Assembly (NCBI GenBank): GCA_027315115.1
Contig: DAHUYQ010000024.1
Coordinates: 62,001 to 126,000 of the forward strand
Length of the DNA stretch: 64,000 bases
Direction: 5' to 3'
Source of the DNA: Solirubrobacterales bacterium
GTDB lineage: Bacteria; Actinomycetota; Thermoleophilia; Solirubrobacterales; Solirubrobacteraceae
Shown here: piece after piece, positions 50,591-60,922 of the stretch
Position numbering within the stretch: position 1 is the stretch's first letter
Layout of the letters: each line of letters begins with the position of its first letter
The notes under the pieces: generated by a model
Told to the model about the DNA's origin: nothing
Database searches by the model: none
The model's input: only the letters and a program-made list of their open reading frames with translations
Made by a program: the position numbers and the translations under genes

Positions 50591-51580
50591 ATGACAGAGT
50601 CGACCCTTGCGCAGCGGCTGCTCGCCGGGGACCGCCGCGCGCTGGCGCGCGCGATCACCCTCGTCGAGGACGACCGGCCCGAGGGGTGGGAGCTCGTGCG
50701 GGAGATCTATCCGCACACCGGGGGGGCGGCTGTGTACGGCTTCACAGGACCGCCCGGGGTGGGCAAGTCGACGCTGATCGGGGCGCTGACCAAGGCACGG
50801 CGCCAGCAGGGACGCACCGTCGGAGTGCTCTCGATCGACCCGTCCTCGCCGTTTACGCACGGCGCCCTGCTGGGCGACCGGATCCGGCTGACCGAGCACT
50901 TCCTCGACGAGGGCGTCTTCATCCGCTCGATGGCCAACCGCGGCGCGCTCGGCGGGCTCTCGGAGGCGGCGCTGCAGGCGGCGCTGCTGCTCGACGCGGC
51001 CGGCCGCCAGGAAGTCTTCGTGGAGACCGTCGGCGTGGGACAGGCCGAGATCGACATCATCGACCACGCCGACACGATCGTGCTGGTGCTGATGCCCGGC
51101 TCGGGTGACTCGATCCAGGCGCTGAAGGCCGGCGTGATGGAGATCCCGGACGTGATCGTGATCAACAAGGCCGACCATCCGCTCACCGACACGATGGTGC
51201 GCGAGATCCGCGGCGTGCTCTCGCTGGCCAATCTCGACGGTGAGCGCGCCGGCTGGCGCGTGCCGATCATCAAGACCGAGGCCGCTAACGGGCGGGGGAT
51301 CGACGAGTTGGTCGGCAAGCTGGACGAGCACCGCGAGCACATCAACCGCGAGGGCGAGATCGATGCGCGCCGGCGGCGCAACCTCAGAAGCGAGGTGCTC
51401 GCGATCGCCACCGCGCGCATGCGCCGCCGGCTGGAGGAAGAGATCGCGGAAGACACGGAGTTCCAGCGTCTGCTGGACGAGGTCGTGCACCGGCGCCTGG
51501 ATCCGGCCAGCGCGGCCACGGCCCTGCTGCAGCGGGGTGCTCAGTCGGGCGCAGCCAGACACGACCTGTCAGCAAGCTGA
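50591..51580 (+). CDS. meaB: MeaB/ArgK-type G protein of B12 mutases
   Basis: The 329-residue GTPase protects and reloads adenosylcobalamin in methylmalonyl-CoA-type mutases. It shows Walker A YGFTGPPGVGKSTLIGAL, DPSSPFTHGALLGDRIRL, VETVGVGQAEIDIIDHAD and the base-recognition NKAD. ATG at 50591 has AGGAG six bases upstream; an ATG 21 bases earlier is in frame. No mutase gene is adjacent, but a B12-binding subunit is encoded at 58.5 kb. Confidence 0.94.
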   Translation: MTESTLAQRLLAGDRRALARAITLVEDDRPEGWELVREIYPHTGGAAVYGFTGPPGVGKSTLIGALTKARRQQGRTVGVLSIDPSSPFTHGALLGDRIRLTEHFLDEGVFIRSMANRGALGGLSEAALQAALLLDAAGRQEVFVETVGVGQAEIDIIDHADTIVLVLMPGSGDSIQALKAGVMEIPDVIVINKADHPLTDTMVREIRGVLSLANLDGERAGWRVPIIKTEAANGRGIDELVGKLDEHREHINREGEIDARRRRNLRSEVLAIATARMRRRLEEEIAEDTEFQRLLDEVVHRRLDPASAATALLQRGAQSGAARHDLSAS

Positions 51581-51683
51581 CGACCAGTCGTGGTTTCGTC
51601 ATCTTGCTGACGGGGCTGGCCTGAATCCTCGTCCAAGCTCGGCGCAATGCCGATTCCTTTCGTGCATCCTGCTGGCGCGCCCA

Positions 51684-52943
51684 ATGTCGATGACCTCCGC
51701 TGGAACCCCCCTCGATCTACGCCTCTTGACGAAGGTGATTGCCGTGACAGCCGCGCTCGTGCTCGGCTGCGTCGCTGCCCCCGCGGCGAGCTTCGCAAGC
51801 TCGCCCGCGGCTGTTCGCGCTGGAGCGAGCGTGAGCGACGGCTACGCGCCCCTGACGCCGTGGCGCAAACCGCGTCTGGGGCTGCCGCGCCCCCAGGTGC
51901 TCGACTACGCGGCCCTCGCGCAGGCCGGCGTCAGGCTCGCGGGCCACTGGAGGGCGGGCGCGTGGTATTGCGAATACCTGCGCTGCAAATGCCCTCACTG
52001 CGCGCACGGCTACTACCCGATGGCGACGATCTGGGGCTCGGTCGCGCTCTTCGAGTCCGCCGACGCGTTGGATCAAAGCGACCCGACGCGTGCGCACGCG
52101 GCGCTGGTCAACCGCTTCGCGCGGAAGTTCGAGGGCTACTGGAACCCGCACGTGCACGGCTTCGCGCCCTATCCCCGCGACCGCGGCCCGCGGGTGAAGA
52201 CCTGGTTCGACGACAACGGCTGGCTCGGCCTGGCATTTCTGGAGGCCTTCAGGGCCACGAAGAATCGCTCCTATCTGAACCAGGCGAACGCCGCGTTTCG
52301 CTTCGGCCTGCACTACGGCTGGGACGCGAGCAAAGGCGGCGGGATGTGGTGGAACACCTCTCATCCCTACCACTCCGGCCCGGCACTTGCCTCCCAGGCT
52401 CTGCTCGGGGCCCTGCTCTATGGCGAAGACCACCAGGCCTGGCAGCTCGAAGCGGTGAAGAGCTACGTCGATTGGGCCAACGCCAACGACGTCAAAGACG
52501 AACGCCAGCTCTACCTGGAGAAGCCGAACGACCCCAATTCGGTCAACGACTACGTCCAGGGCCCGATGATCTACGCCCAGTACCTGCTTTGCGGCGACGG
52601 TGAGGGCCAGTCCTATTGCGAACGTGCGGGTCGCGTCGCGGCGACGATGTCGGAGCAGGACGTCAACCGCACCGGCTACCACTTCAACTACGGCCCCGAG
52701 TACGACACGATCTATCTGCAGTGGATGATGGCCTACGGGCAGGCGGTCGGCGATCCCTACTGGGTCAAGCTCGCCGAGGTCAACGCGGCTGCGGCGGCCA
52801 AGCACGTGGCCGTTTCGCGTGGACTGTGGCTCGGCAGTTGGTGGGGCGGGCCGATCAAGGACCCGGAAACGCATCCGGGAATGCTGCGCACGGCAGCCTC
52901 CACCACGAGCCTCTTCGCCTGGCTCTCCCTCTACGCCCGTTAG
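51684..52943 (+). CDS. Secreted GH76-like (alpha-1,6-mannanase family) protein
   Basis: The 419-residue protein starts with a signal peptide (about residues 10-41, ending ASFASS) and continues into an (alpha/alpha)6-barrel-like sequence rich in Trp and Tyr. WFDDNGWLGLAFLEAF carries an Asp-Asp pair like the catalytic residues of GH76 alpha-1,6-mannanases, and GGGMWWNTSHPYHSGPALASQALLGALLY is also typical. A compact Cys cluster (YCEYLRCKCPHCAHG) near residue 92 is unusual. The start is uncertain: no ribosome site precedes either of two nearby ATGs. Confidence 0.75.
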   Translation: MSMTSAGTPLDLRLLTKVIAVTAALVLGCVAAPAASFASSPAAVRAGASVSDGYAPLTPWRKPRLGLPRPQVLDYAALAQAGVRLAGHWRAGAWYCEYLRCKCPHCAHGYYPMATIWGSVALFESADALDQSDPTRAHAALVNRFARKFEGYWNPHVHGFAPYPRDRGPRVKTWFDDNGWLGLAFLEAFRATKNRSYLNQANAAFRFGLHYGWDASKGGGMWWNTSHPYHSGPALASQALLGALLYGEDHQAWQLEAVKSYVDWANANDVKDERQLYLEKPNDPNSVNDYVQGPMIYAQYLLCGDGEGQSYCERAGRVAATMSEQDVNRTGYHFNYGPEYDTIYLQWMMAYGQAVGDPYWVKLAEVNAAAAAKHVAVSRGLWLGSWWGGPIKDPETHPGMLRTAASTTSLFAWLSLYAR

Positions 52944-52946
52944 CGG

Positions 52947-53051
52947 GGCGCCGCTCGCATCAGCCGCCGCCCGCATCAGCCGGCGCCGCTCGCATCAGCG
53001 GGCGCCGCTCGCATCAGCGGCGCCGCTGGCATCAGCCGGCGCCGCCTGCGG
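52947..53051 (+). repeat. Tandem array of hairpin-forming 16-19 bp repeats
   Basis: Five copies of GGCGCCGCTCGCATCAGC(C/G), one shortened to 16 bases, and a partial sixth follow the GH76-like stop directly. Two adjacent units create a perfect 9-bp hairpin, GGCGCCGCT-CGCATC-AGCGGCGCC at 53001-53024. The array fills the gap before the GMC gene and may serve as a 3' end structure. Confidence 0.85.
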
Positions 53052-53130
53052 CCCGGCGGGATGGCAGGCCGGCGGCTCGCGTGCTGCAATGCCAACGGTC
53101 AGGATCATCGAGGCGAGCGAGGAGGATCGG

Positions 53131-54729
53131 ATGCATGACTACGTGATCGTGGGCGCCGGCTCAGCGGGATGCGTGCTGGCTGCGCGGCTCAGCGAGGACC
53201 CGGGCGTGAAGGTGCTGCTGATCGAGGCCGGCCCGCCGGATGCGATCGAGACCATTCACATGCCGATCGGATTCAGCCAGCTCTTTCGCAGCGAGGTCGA
53301 TTGGGACTACTCCACCACCGCGGAGCCGGCCGCCGACAGGCGGCGCCTCTATCTGCCCCGCGGCAAGACGCTCGGGGGCTCCTCGTCGATCAACGCGATG
53401 GTCTACATCCGGGGCAACCGCGCCGACTATGACGGCTGGCGTGACCAGGGCTGCGCGGGATGGGGGTGGGATGAGATGCTCCCGTGCTTCCTGCGCGCCG
53501 AGGACAATGAGCGGGGCGCCTCGCCGCTGCACGGCACGGGCGGGCCGCTCACGGTCAGCGACGATCGTGCGCCCAACCCGATCACCGACGCCTTCCTGGA
53601 AGCCTGCGCGCAGGCCGGCCTGCCTGCCAACGAGGACTTCAACGGCTCTTCCCAGGACGGGTTCGGCCGTTACCAGCGCACCCAGCGCGACGGCCGCCGC
53701 TGCAGCGCCGCGCTGGCCTACCTGCACCCGGCCGCGTCGCGGCCCAATCTCACGATCGAGACCTACATGCAGGCGCACCGCGTGATCTTCGAGGGCGAGC
53801 GCGCCGTCGGCGTGCAGGCCGCGCGACTTGGTCAGATGCATGAGCTGCGAGCCGAGCGCGAGGTGATCCTATGTGGCGGCTCCTACAACTCGCCACACCT
53901 GCTGATGCTCTCCGGCGTCGGCCCGGCCGCGATCCTGGGCCTGCTTCAGATACCGGTCGTGCAGGACCTGCCTGGCGTCGGCCAGAACCTCCAGGACCAT
54001 CTGATGGCGGGCGTCGTCTACGCGCACGATCGGCCGGTCTCACTGTTCGGCGCGGTGAACGAAGCGAATCTCGCCGCCTTCGCGCAGGGGCACGGCCCCC
54101 TCACCTCCAACGTCGCCGAGGCCGGCGGCTTCATCCGCACCGCAGAGCACCTGCCGGCGCCGGACATCCAGTTCCACGCCGCGCCGGCTCTATATGTCGA
54201 CGAGCCCGTGCTCGAGCACGGCTTCGGCGTGGCGCCCTGCATCCTCACGCCGGCCTCGCGCGGGATGGTGCTGCCGATCTCGCCGGACCCGACCGTCAAG
54301 CCGTACATCCTCCACAACTACCTCGCCGAGGAGGCGGACATGGAGCGGCTGGTCGAGGGCATGCGAGTGGCGATCGAGATCGCCCGTCAGCCGGCGCTCA
54401 CGCCCTACACGACAAGGCCGCGGTACATCCCGACCTCGGACTCCGACCCGGACATGCGCGCGCACATCCGCCAGCAGGCCACGACGGTCTATCACCCTGT
54501 CGGCACCTGCCGGATGGGCGCCGACGCCGAGGCGGTGCTGGACACGGAGCTGCGCGTGCGGGGCGTGGAGGGGCTGCGAGTCGTCGACGCGTCGGTGATG
54601 CCGACCGTCCCCCGCGGGAACACCAACGCGCCGACGATCGCGATCGCCGAGCGTGCGGCGGACCTCATCAGGGGCAGGGCTGCCATCCCGACGCAGGCTC
54701 AGGCATCGCCGGCCGCCTCGCCGAGTTGA
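53131..54729 (+). CDS. GMC-family FAD oxidoreductase
   Basis: The 532-residue protein belongs to the glucose-methanol-choline oxidoreductases. The FAD site is DYVIVGAGSAGCVLAARLSED, and the first GMC signature is RGKTLGGSSSINAMVYIRG. The second is GSYNSPHLLMLSGVGP. The C-terminal active site has YHPVGTCRMG (His) and the NTNAPTIAIAERAADLI end. It is closest in style to choline/alcohol dehydrogenases, but the substrate is unknown. GGAGG lies six bases before the ATG at 53131, which settles the start. Confidence 0.92.
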   Translation: MHDYVIVGAGSAGCVLAARLSEDPGVKVLLIEAGPPDAIETIHMPIGFSQLFRSEVDWDYSTTAEPAADRRRLYLPRGKTLGGSSSINAMVYIRGNRADYDGWRDQGCAGWGWDEMLPCFLRAEDNERGASPLHGTGGPLTVSDDRAPNPITDAFLEACAQAGLPANEDFNGSSQDGFGRYQRTQRDGRRCSAALAYLHPAASRPNLTIETYMQAHRVIFEGERAVGVQAARLGQMHELRAEREVILCGGSYNSPHLLMLSGVGPAAILGLLQIPVVQDLPGVGQNLQDHLMAGVVYAHDRPVSLFGAVNEANLAAFAQGHGPLTSNVAEAGGFIRTAEHLPAPDIQFHAAPALYVDEPVLEHGFGVAPCILTPASRGMVLPISPDPTVKPYILHNYLAEEADMERLVEGMRVAIEIARQPALTPYTTRPRYIPTSDSDPDMRAHIRQQATTVYHPVGTCRMGADAEAVLDTELRVRGVEGLRVVDASVMPTVPRGNTNAPTIAIAERAADLIRGRAAIPTQAQASPAASPS

Positions 54730-54775
54730 CCGCTGGCGCGCCGCGTACGGGTAAGCCGCCCGCCCACCCGCAGGG

Positions 54776-56254
54776 TCATCGACAGAAGGAGCGCGCCAGC
54801 GCGACCAGCAGCCGCACGCCGTACCCCGAGGCGTGCTTCTCGGCGTAGGCGCGGCCGAGGTCCCAGGCGGATCCTGCGATGTCCAGGTGCGCCCACGGCA
54901 CCTCGCCGACGAAGTGCGAGAGGAAGGTGCCGCCCACGATCGTGCCCGCCTTGCGCGCCTCGGGCGCGTTGTCGAGGTCGGCGTATGCGCCTTTGATCAG
55001 CTCGTCGTACTCCTCGTGCATCGGCAGCCGCCAGACGATCTCGCCGGTCTCCCGTCCGGCGAGGCCCACTCGCTCGGCGAGCTCCTCGTCGTTGCTGATC
55101 AGGCCGGCGTGAGTGTTGCCGAGCGCGACGATCACGGCGCCTGTCAGCGTCGCCAGGTCGACGATCCGCTCGGCGCCCAGCGAGACCGCGTGGCAGAGGC
55201 AGTCGGCGAGCACCAGCCGTCCCTCCGCGTCGGTGTTGTTGATCTCGATCGTCTTGCCGTTGGCTGCCGTGACGATGTCCCCCGGCTTGACCGCGGTGCC
55301 GCTCGGCAGGTTCTCGGTGGCCCCGATCACAGCGATCACGCGCAGCGGCAGACGCAGGCGCGCGATCGCCACGATGGCCTGCAACGCGGCGGCGCCGCCG
55401 GACATGTCGAACTTCATCTCCGACATTTTCGCCCCCGGCTTCAGCGAGATTCCCCCGCTGTCGAACGTCACCGCCTTGCCGACCAGCGCGAGCAGAGGGC
55501 TGTCGGGCGCCGTCGGACCCGGCTCGTAGCGCAGCGTGATCAGCGCCGGCTCCTGGGCGGATCCCTGCGCGACCGCCGCGAAGGCGCCCATCGAGCGCGC
55601 CAGCAGGCCATCCCTGCCCTCGACCTCGGCGCTCAGACCCTCGATCTCCGCGGCGAGCGAGAGCGCATGCCGGCCCAGCGCGCTCGGAGTCAGGTCGTTG
55701 GCGGGCCGGTTCTGCAGCTCGCGCGCTTCGTTGACGGCCTCGGCGAGGATGCGCGCCGCCTGCACCGTCTCGCCGATCTCGCCGGGCGCGCAGACGATCA
55801 GCTCCTCGAGGCGGCTCGGCGGCTCGCCCTGGTCGCCGGAGCCCGACGGCGCGGACTTGAAGCGCTCGAAGCGATAGTCGGCGAGGACCGTGCCCTCCAC
55901 GATCGCTCCCACCGACGCCGCGTCCGCCTCGGCGGGCGCCTGCCAGCAGAGAGTGCGCGTGGAGAGCTCCCGCGCGCGCCGGCGCGCCACCGCGGCGGCC
56001 ACCCTGCACCGCTCCGGCGTCAGCTCGGCGCGCCGACCGAGACCTACGAGCAGCCAGCGTCGGCCCTCGGCGTGGGTCAGCGCGAGCGATCTGAAGCTGC
56101 CGCGCGCCTCACCGCTTGCGATCAGCGCGCCCGCCTGCTCGGGCACCCCGGCCAACGCCTGCAGTTGCGAAGCGTCCTCCTGCGCGAACACCCCGATCGC
56201 GATCGTGTCGGCGCCGCTTGCTCCGGCTGGCTGACTGGTGGAGGAGACCCGCAC
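54776..56254 (-). CDS. pepA: Leucyl aminopeptidase (M17)
   Basis: The protein of about 492 residues is an M17 di-zinc aminopeptidase. The C-terminal catalytic domain shows VGKAVTFDSGGISLKP (metal Lys/Asp), MKFDMSGGAAAL, and the family signature NTDAEGRLVLADCL. The N-terminal domain is divergent, as usual. Starts are uncertain: the GTG at 56254 follows a TATGGT hexamer by 11 bases, while an ATG at 56287 would overlap that element. It is divergent from the second thiolase. Confidence 0.93.
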   Translation of the reverse strand: MRVSSTSQPAGASGADTIAIGVFAQEDASQLQALAGVPEQAGALIASGEARGSFRSLALTHAEGRRWLLVGLGRRAELTPERCRVAAAVARRRARELSTRTLCWQAPAEADAASVGAIVEGTVLADYRFERFKSAPSGSGDQGEPPSRLEELIVCAPGEIGETVQAARILAEAVNEARELQNRPANDLTPSALGRHALSLAAEIEGLSAEVEGRDGLLARSMGAFAAVAQGSAQEPALITLRYEPGPTAPDSPLLALVGKAVTFDSGGISLKPGAKMSEMKFDMSGGAAALQAIVAIARLRLPLRVIAVIGATENLPSGTAVKPGDIVTAANGKTIEINNTDAEGRLVLADCLCHAVSLGAERIVDLATLTGAVIVALGNTHAGLISNDEELAERVGLAGRETGEIVWRLPMHEEYDELIKGAYADLDNAPEARKAGTIVGGTFLSHFVGEVPWAHLDIAGSAWDLGRAYAEKHASGYGVRLLVALARSFCR

Positions 56255-56328
56255 GGTTGCCAAGCACCATATCCGGCTCGGTAGCATTGCGTACGCCAGC
56301 CACCGATCTACAGGAGAGAGCCGACCCC

Positions 56329-57510
<1,182 letters not shown>

Positions 57511-57519
57511 TTTCTGCAG

Positions 57520-58461
57520 GTGCGGCGCGAGACGGGCACGCGCGCCGAGCAGGCGCTGGGGCGGGCCGGCGAGCTTGATGCCGGGCCGCTGCGCGCGGCT
57601 GCCTTCTTCGATCTCGACCGCACTCTGATGGCCGGCTCCTCGGGGGTCTTCTTCGCGAAGGCGGCCTTCGAGACGGGCATGATCTCTCGCGCGCGCCTGG
57701 CCAGGGACCTCTACGAAAACCTGCGCTTCAGGCTCGTCGGCTCGACCGACGAACGCGCCGACGCGGTGCGGATCCGCGTGGGGGAGATGATTGCCGGGGT
57801 GCCCGTCCGCGAGCTGGAGCGTCTCGCTCCGCGCGTTCTGGCAGGGGTGCTGCCGCGCCTGTATCCCGACATGCTCGCGCGCGCCTACGCCCATCAGGAC
57901 GCCGGGCGCCTGGTCTTCATCGTCACGGCGGCCTCCCAGGAGATGGCGGACCTGCTCGCGCGCGTGCTCGCCTTCGACGGGGGGCTGGGCTCCCGCTCGG
58001 AGGTGGTCGACGGGATCTACACCGGCAGGGCGGCTGGGCCCTTCAACTATCGCGACGGCAAGCGCATCTCGCTGCACGAGCTGGCACGACAGGAGAACAT
58101 CGAGCTGGCGCAGTCCTACGCCTACTCGGACTCGGAGTCCGATCTGCCGATGCTGCGCGCCGTCGGCCACCCCGTCGCGGTCAACCCGGATGCCGAGCTT
58201 GCGCGGATCGCCATGGAGGAGGGATGGGAGATAGTGCGCCTGGATCGCCTCGGCAGGCGCTTGAAGCTGATAGTCGCTCTGGGCTCGGGCGCGGCGCTGG
58301 CATCGCTCGGCAACCTGGCGCGCGGCAGGCTCGCGGGCGAGATAGTTGGAGATCAGAACATCGCCAGGCGGACGCTGCCTCTACAATCCCGCTCGCGTGG
58401 AAGAGCCCGCGACGAGGCACGCCCGCCCGGGGCGACCTCATGGCGCCGTCGGCGCGGTTGA
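57520..58461 (+). CDS. HAD-IB family phosphatase
   Basis: The 313-residue protein is a SerB-like haloacid dehalogenase phosphatase. Motif I is [14 protein letters not shown], motif II lies in LVFIVTAAS, the Lys is in [11 protein letters not shown] and motif III is [18 protein letters not shown] members act on phosphoserine, glycerol phosphates or lysophospholipids. The C-terminal 70 residues are Arg-rich and may be poorly conserved. The GTG start has a TAGTTT hexamer six bases upstream, so a separate leaderless transcript is possible despite the nearby thiolase gene. Confidence 0.87.
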   Translation: MRRETGTRAEQALGRAGELDAGPLRAAAFFDLDRTLMAGSSGVFFAKAAFETGMISRARLARDLYENLRFRLVGSTDERADAVRIRVGEMIAGVPVRELERLAPRVLAGVLPRLYPDMLARAYAHQDAGRLVFIVTAASQEMADLLARVLAFDGGLGSRSEVVDGIYTGRAAGPFNYRDGKRISLHELARQENIELAQSYAYSDSESDLPMLRAVGHPVAVNPDAELARIAMEEGWEIVRLDRLGRRLKLIVALGSGAALASLGNLARGRLAGEIVGDQNIARRTLPLQSRSRGRARDEARPPGATSWRRRRG

Positions 58462-58526
58462 GGCGTCGGGCAGCGGGAGCCGGGGAAGGGTCTCAGCCAA
58501 TAGAGCCGTCGAACTTGAGAGAGCGC

Positions 58527-58964
58527 ATGATGAGCATCGCCGCCGAGCAGAAGTCCAAGATCCGTGTCGTCGTCGCAAAGCCTGGGCTGGATGGCCACGA
58601 CCGAGGAGCAAAGATCATCGCGCGGGCGCTGAGGGACGCCGGCATGGAGGTGATCTACACGGGCCTGCACCAGACCCCGGAGCAGATCGTCGAGACCGTG
58701 ATCCAGGAGGACGCCGACGCCGTCGGCCTTTCGATCCTCTCGGGCGCCCATATGACGCTGGTGCCGCGCGTGCTGACGCTCCTGCGTGAGCAGGGGATCG
58801 ACGACGTGCTGGTGACCGTGGGCGGGACGATCCCCGGCGAGGACGTGGAGGAGCTGAAGCAGCTCGGCGTGGCCGAGGTGTTCACGCCCGGCGCTCCCAC
58901 GCAGGCGATCGTCGACTTCATCCGCGGGGGCGTCAGCGACCGCGGCTCTGAGCGACTGCTCTGA
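58527..58964 (+). CDS. Small cobalamin-binding subunit of an acyl-CoA mutase
   Basis: The 145-residue protein is a free-standing B12-binding domain, like the small subunit of isobutyryl-CoA or methylmalonyl-CoA mutases. The base-off motif is visible as [15 protein letters not shown] (DxHxxG, His ligates cobalt). [14 protein letters not shown] and [28 protein letters not shown] are the other cofactor loops. The catalytic large subunit is not in the window. MeaB at 50.6 kb is a likely partner. Confidence 0.92.
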   Translation: MMSIAAEQKSKIRVVVAKPGLDGHDRGAKIIARALRDAGMEVIYTGLHQTPEQIVETVIQEDADAVGLSILSGAHMTLVPRVLTLLREQGIDDVLVTVGGTIPGEDVEELKQLGVAEVFTPGAPTQAIVDFIRGGVSDRGSERLL

Positions 58965-58980
58965 TTGACTCGTCAGTCAA
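58965..58980 (+). promoter_or_regulatory. TetR-type palindrome before the ETF genes
   Basis: TTGACT-CGTC-AGTCAA is a perfect 6-bp inverted repeat with a 4-base spacer, immediately after the upstream stop and 52 bases before etfB. Its form resembles operators of TetR regulators that control fatty acid oxidation. A TACGAT hexamer at 58994-58999 may be the -10 box. No TetR gene is in the window. Confidence 0.45.
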
Positions 58981-59032
58981 CCGCGCGAACGGGTACGATT
59001 CCCGCAACCATCCCAAGGAGTCATCGACTGAA

Positions 59033-59824
59033 ATGAAGATATGCGTCCTGGTCAAGGAGGTTCCAGACGCCGCCGTCGAAAAGCGCATCGACCCATCGAC
59101 GGGGCGGATGGACCGCAGCGGAGAGAAGAACCTCAATCCGTATGACACCCACGCCATCGAGGCTGCAATGCAGATCCGCGAGGGCGGCGCGGTTCCCGTC
59201 GAGGAGATCGTCGCCGTCACGATGGGCCCCGAGAGCGCCGTGCGCGCTCTGCACAAGGCCGTCTCCCTCGGCGCCGACCGCTCGGTGCATCTCACCGACG
59301 CCGCGCTGGCCGGCTCTGACGTCGCCGCGACGGGTTACGCGCTCGCGCAGACCCTGCAGCGCGAGAAACCCGACCTGGTGCTGCTCGGACAGCAGTCAGA
59401 TGACGGCGAGTGCTACACGATCGGCGCGGTCGTGGCCGAGCACCTCGGTATGCCCTCGCTCACCCAGGTGATCAAGATGGACGTGGAGAGCGGCTCGCTG
59501 CGCTGCGAGCGCCAGGCCGAGTACGGCTACGACACCGTCAACGTGGCGCTGCCGGCGGTGATCTCCGTCGGCGACGCGATCAACGAGCCGCGCTACCCCT
59601 CGCTGAAGGCGATCATGGGCGCCAAGAAGAAGCCGTTGGACACGCTCTCGGTCGGCGACGCCGGCATCGACGCGGGCAAGGTCGGAGGCGATAACTCGGC
59701 GGCGCAATGGGTCGCGGTGAAGGCGCCGCCGCAGAAGGCCGCCGGCACGATCATCGAGGACGAAGACACGGACGAGACGGTCGAAAAGATCGTCGCCTGG
59801 CTCGACGAGCGCAAGCTCCTCTAG
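59033..59824 (+). CDS. etfB: Electron transfer flavoprotein beta subunit
   Basis: The 263-residue subunit binds AMP and takes part in electron transfer from acyl-CoA dehydrogenases. Characteristic parts are MKICVLVKEVPDA, NPYDTHAIEAAMQI, VTMGPESAVRALHKAVSLGADR and the ETF beta signature region around VNVALPAVISVGDAINEPRYPSLKAIMGAKKK. AAGGAG lies 12 bases before the ATG. It is followed by etfA at 29 bases. Confidence 0.96.
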   Translation: MKICVLVKEVPDAAVEKRIDPSTGRMDRSGEKNLNPYDTHAIEAAMQIREGGAVPVEEIVAVTMGPESAVRALHKAVSLGADRSVHLTDAALAGSDVAATGYALAQTLQREKPDLVLLGQQSDDGECYTIGAVVAEHLGMPSLTQVIKMDVESGSLRCERQAEYGYDTVNVALPAVISVGDAINEPRYPSLKAIMGAKKKPLDTLSVGDAGIDAGKVGGDNSAAQWVAVKAPPQKAAGTIIEDEDTDETVEKIVAWLDERKLL

Positions 59825-59853
59825 AGATCGACCAGCGAAAGGAACTGAAAGAT

Positions 59854-60831
59854 ATGGCGAACATCCTGGTCTACGCGCTGCACTACAACGGCGCGATCAA
59901 CAAGAACTCTCTGGGAGCTGTGAGCGAGGGCGCCAAGCTGGCGGCGCAGCTCGGCGGCGAGGCTCACGCGATCCTCGTCGGCGAAGGCGTGCCGCAGGAC
60001 CTCGCGGCCTCGCTGGGCCGCTACGGCGCGAGCAAGGTGCTCGTTGCGGAGGGCCCCGAGGGCCTGGCCCAGCCCGTCATCGACGCGATGGGCAAAGCGA
60101 TCACCGACGGCGGCTACTCCTACGCGATCTTCGGCGGCGGCCTGCTCGGCTTCGAGATCGGCGCGGGCCTGGCGGCCCGTCTGAGCGCCGGCGTGGCGAT
60201 GGAGGTCACCGGCGTGCGCGCCGAGGGCGGCAAGCTGATCGCCGAACGGCCGATCCTCGGCGACTCGGCGATCTCGGAGATCAACTACCGCTCGCCGGTC
60301 GGCATCGTGATCGGGCGCCTGAATGCGTTCGAGATCAAAGAGTCCGGCGCCTCTGCTGCCGCGGTGGAGCAGCTCAGCTTCGAGCTCAGCCCCCAGGCCC
60401 AGCAGGCGAGCATGGTCACCCGCGGCGAACAGCGCGGCGCGGACGTCGACATCGAGGGCGCCTCGATCCTCGTGGCCGGCGGTCGCGGCCTCGGCAAGCC
60501 GGAGGGCTTCGAGCTCTGCGAATCGCTTGCCGGCGCCTTCGGCAACAACGCCGCCGTGGCGGCGACCCGCGCGGTCGTCGACGCGGGCTGGTACCCCTAC
60601 GCCGCCCAGATCGGCCAGACGGGCAAGACCGTCTCGCCGAAGCTCTACCTCGCGGCGGGCATCTCCGGCGCGATCCAGCACAAGGTCGGCATGCAGTCCT
60701 CGGAGAACATCGTCGCGATCAACAAGGACGCCAATGCGCCGATCTTCGAATTCTCCGACCTCGGCATCGTCGGCGATCTGAACAAGATCCTGCCGAAGCT
60801 GACCGAGGCGATCAAGGCGAAGAAGGGCTGA
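59854..60831 (+). CDS. etfA: Electron transfer flavoprotein alpha subunit
   Basis: The 325-residue subunit carries the FAD. The N-terminal part starts [25 protein letters not shown]. The C-terminal FAD domain has [54 protein letters not shown] and [35 protein letters not shown]. It accepts electrons from acyl-CoA dehydrogenases such as the one at 5.9 kb and passes them to the ETF-QO that follows. Confidence 0.97.
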   Translation: MANILVYALHYNGAINKNSLGAVSEGAKLAAQLGGEAHAILVGEGVPQDLAASLGRYGASKVLVAEGPEGLAQPVIDAMGKAITDGGYSYAIFGGGLLGFEIGAGLAARLSAGVAMEVTGVRAEGGKLIAERPILGDSAISEINYRSPVGIVIGRLNAFEIKESGASAAAVEQLSFELSPQAQQASMVTRGEQRGADVDIEGASILVAGGRGLGKPEGFELCESLAGAFGNNAAVAATRAVVDAGWYPYAAQIGQTGKTVSPKLYLAAGISGAIQHKVGMQSSENIVAINKDANAPIFEFSDLGIVGDLNKILPKLTEAIKAKKG

Positions 60832-60858
60832 ACATGAGCGCGAAGCGCGAATGGTCAA

Positions 60859-60911
60859 GGTCGCCTGGAAGGCGACCACAGGGTCAAGGTCGCGGGGCAG
60901 GATGCCCCGCG
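60859..60911 (+). promoter_or_regulatory. Two tandem hairpins before ETF-QO
   Basis: Perfect hairpins with GGA loops lie at 60859-60877 (GGTCGCCT / AGGCGACC) and 60891-60911 (CGCGGGGCA / TGCCCCGCG). Each is entered by the direct repeat GGTCAAGGTCGC (60853 and 60882). The last base of the second stem is also the first G of the ribosome site GGAGG (60911-60915), so the structure could limit translation of ETF-QO. Confidence 0.6.
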
Positions 60912-60922
60912 GAGGCAACCTC

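Noticed and set aside
52947-53051. Tandem repeats considered as a CRISPR or partition (parS/iteron) array
   Set aside because: Units are directly adjacent without spacers and form hairpins. No rep or cas gene is nearby, and parA lies 10 kb away.
58965-58999. TTGACT and TACGAT before etfB as a -35/-10 pair
   Set aside because: The spacing is 23 bases, too long for a primary-sigma promoter, so the TTGACT is better explained as one arm of the palindrome.
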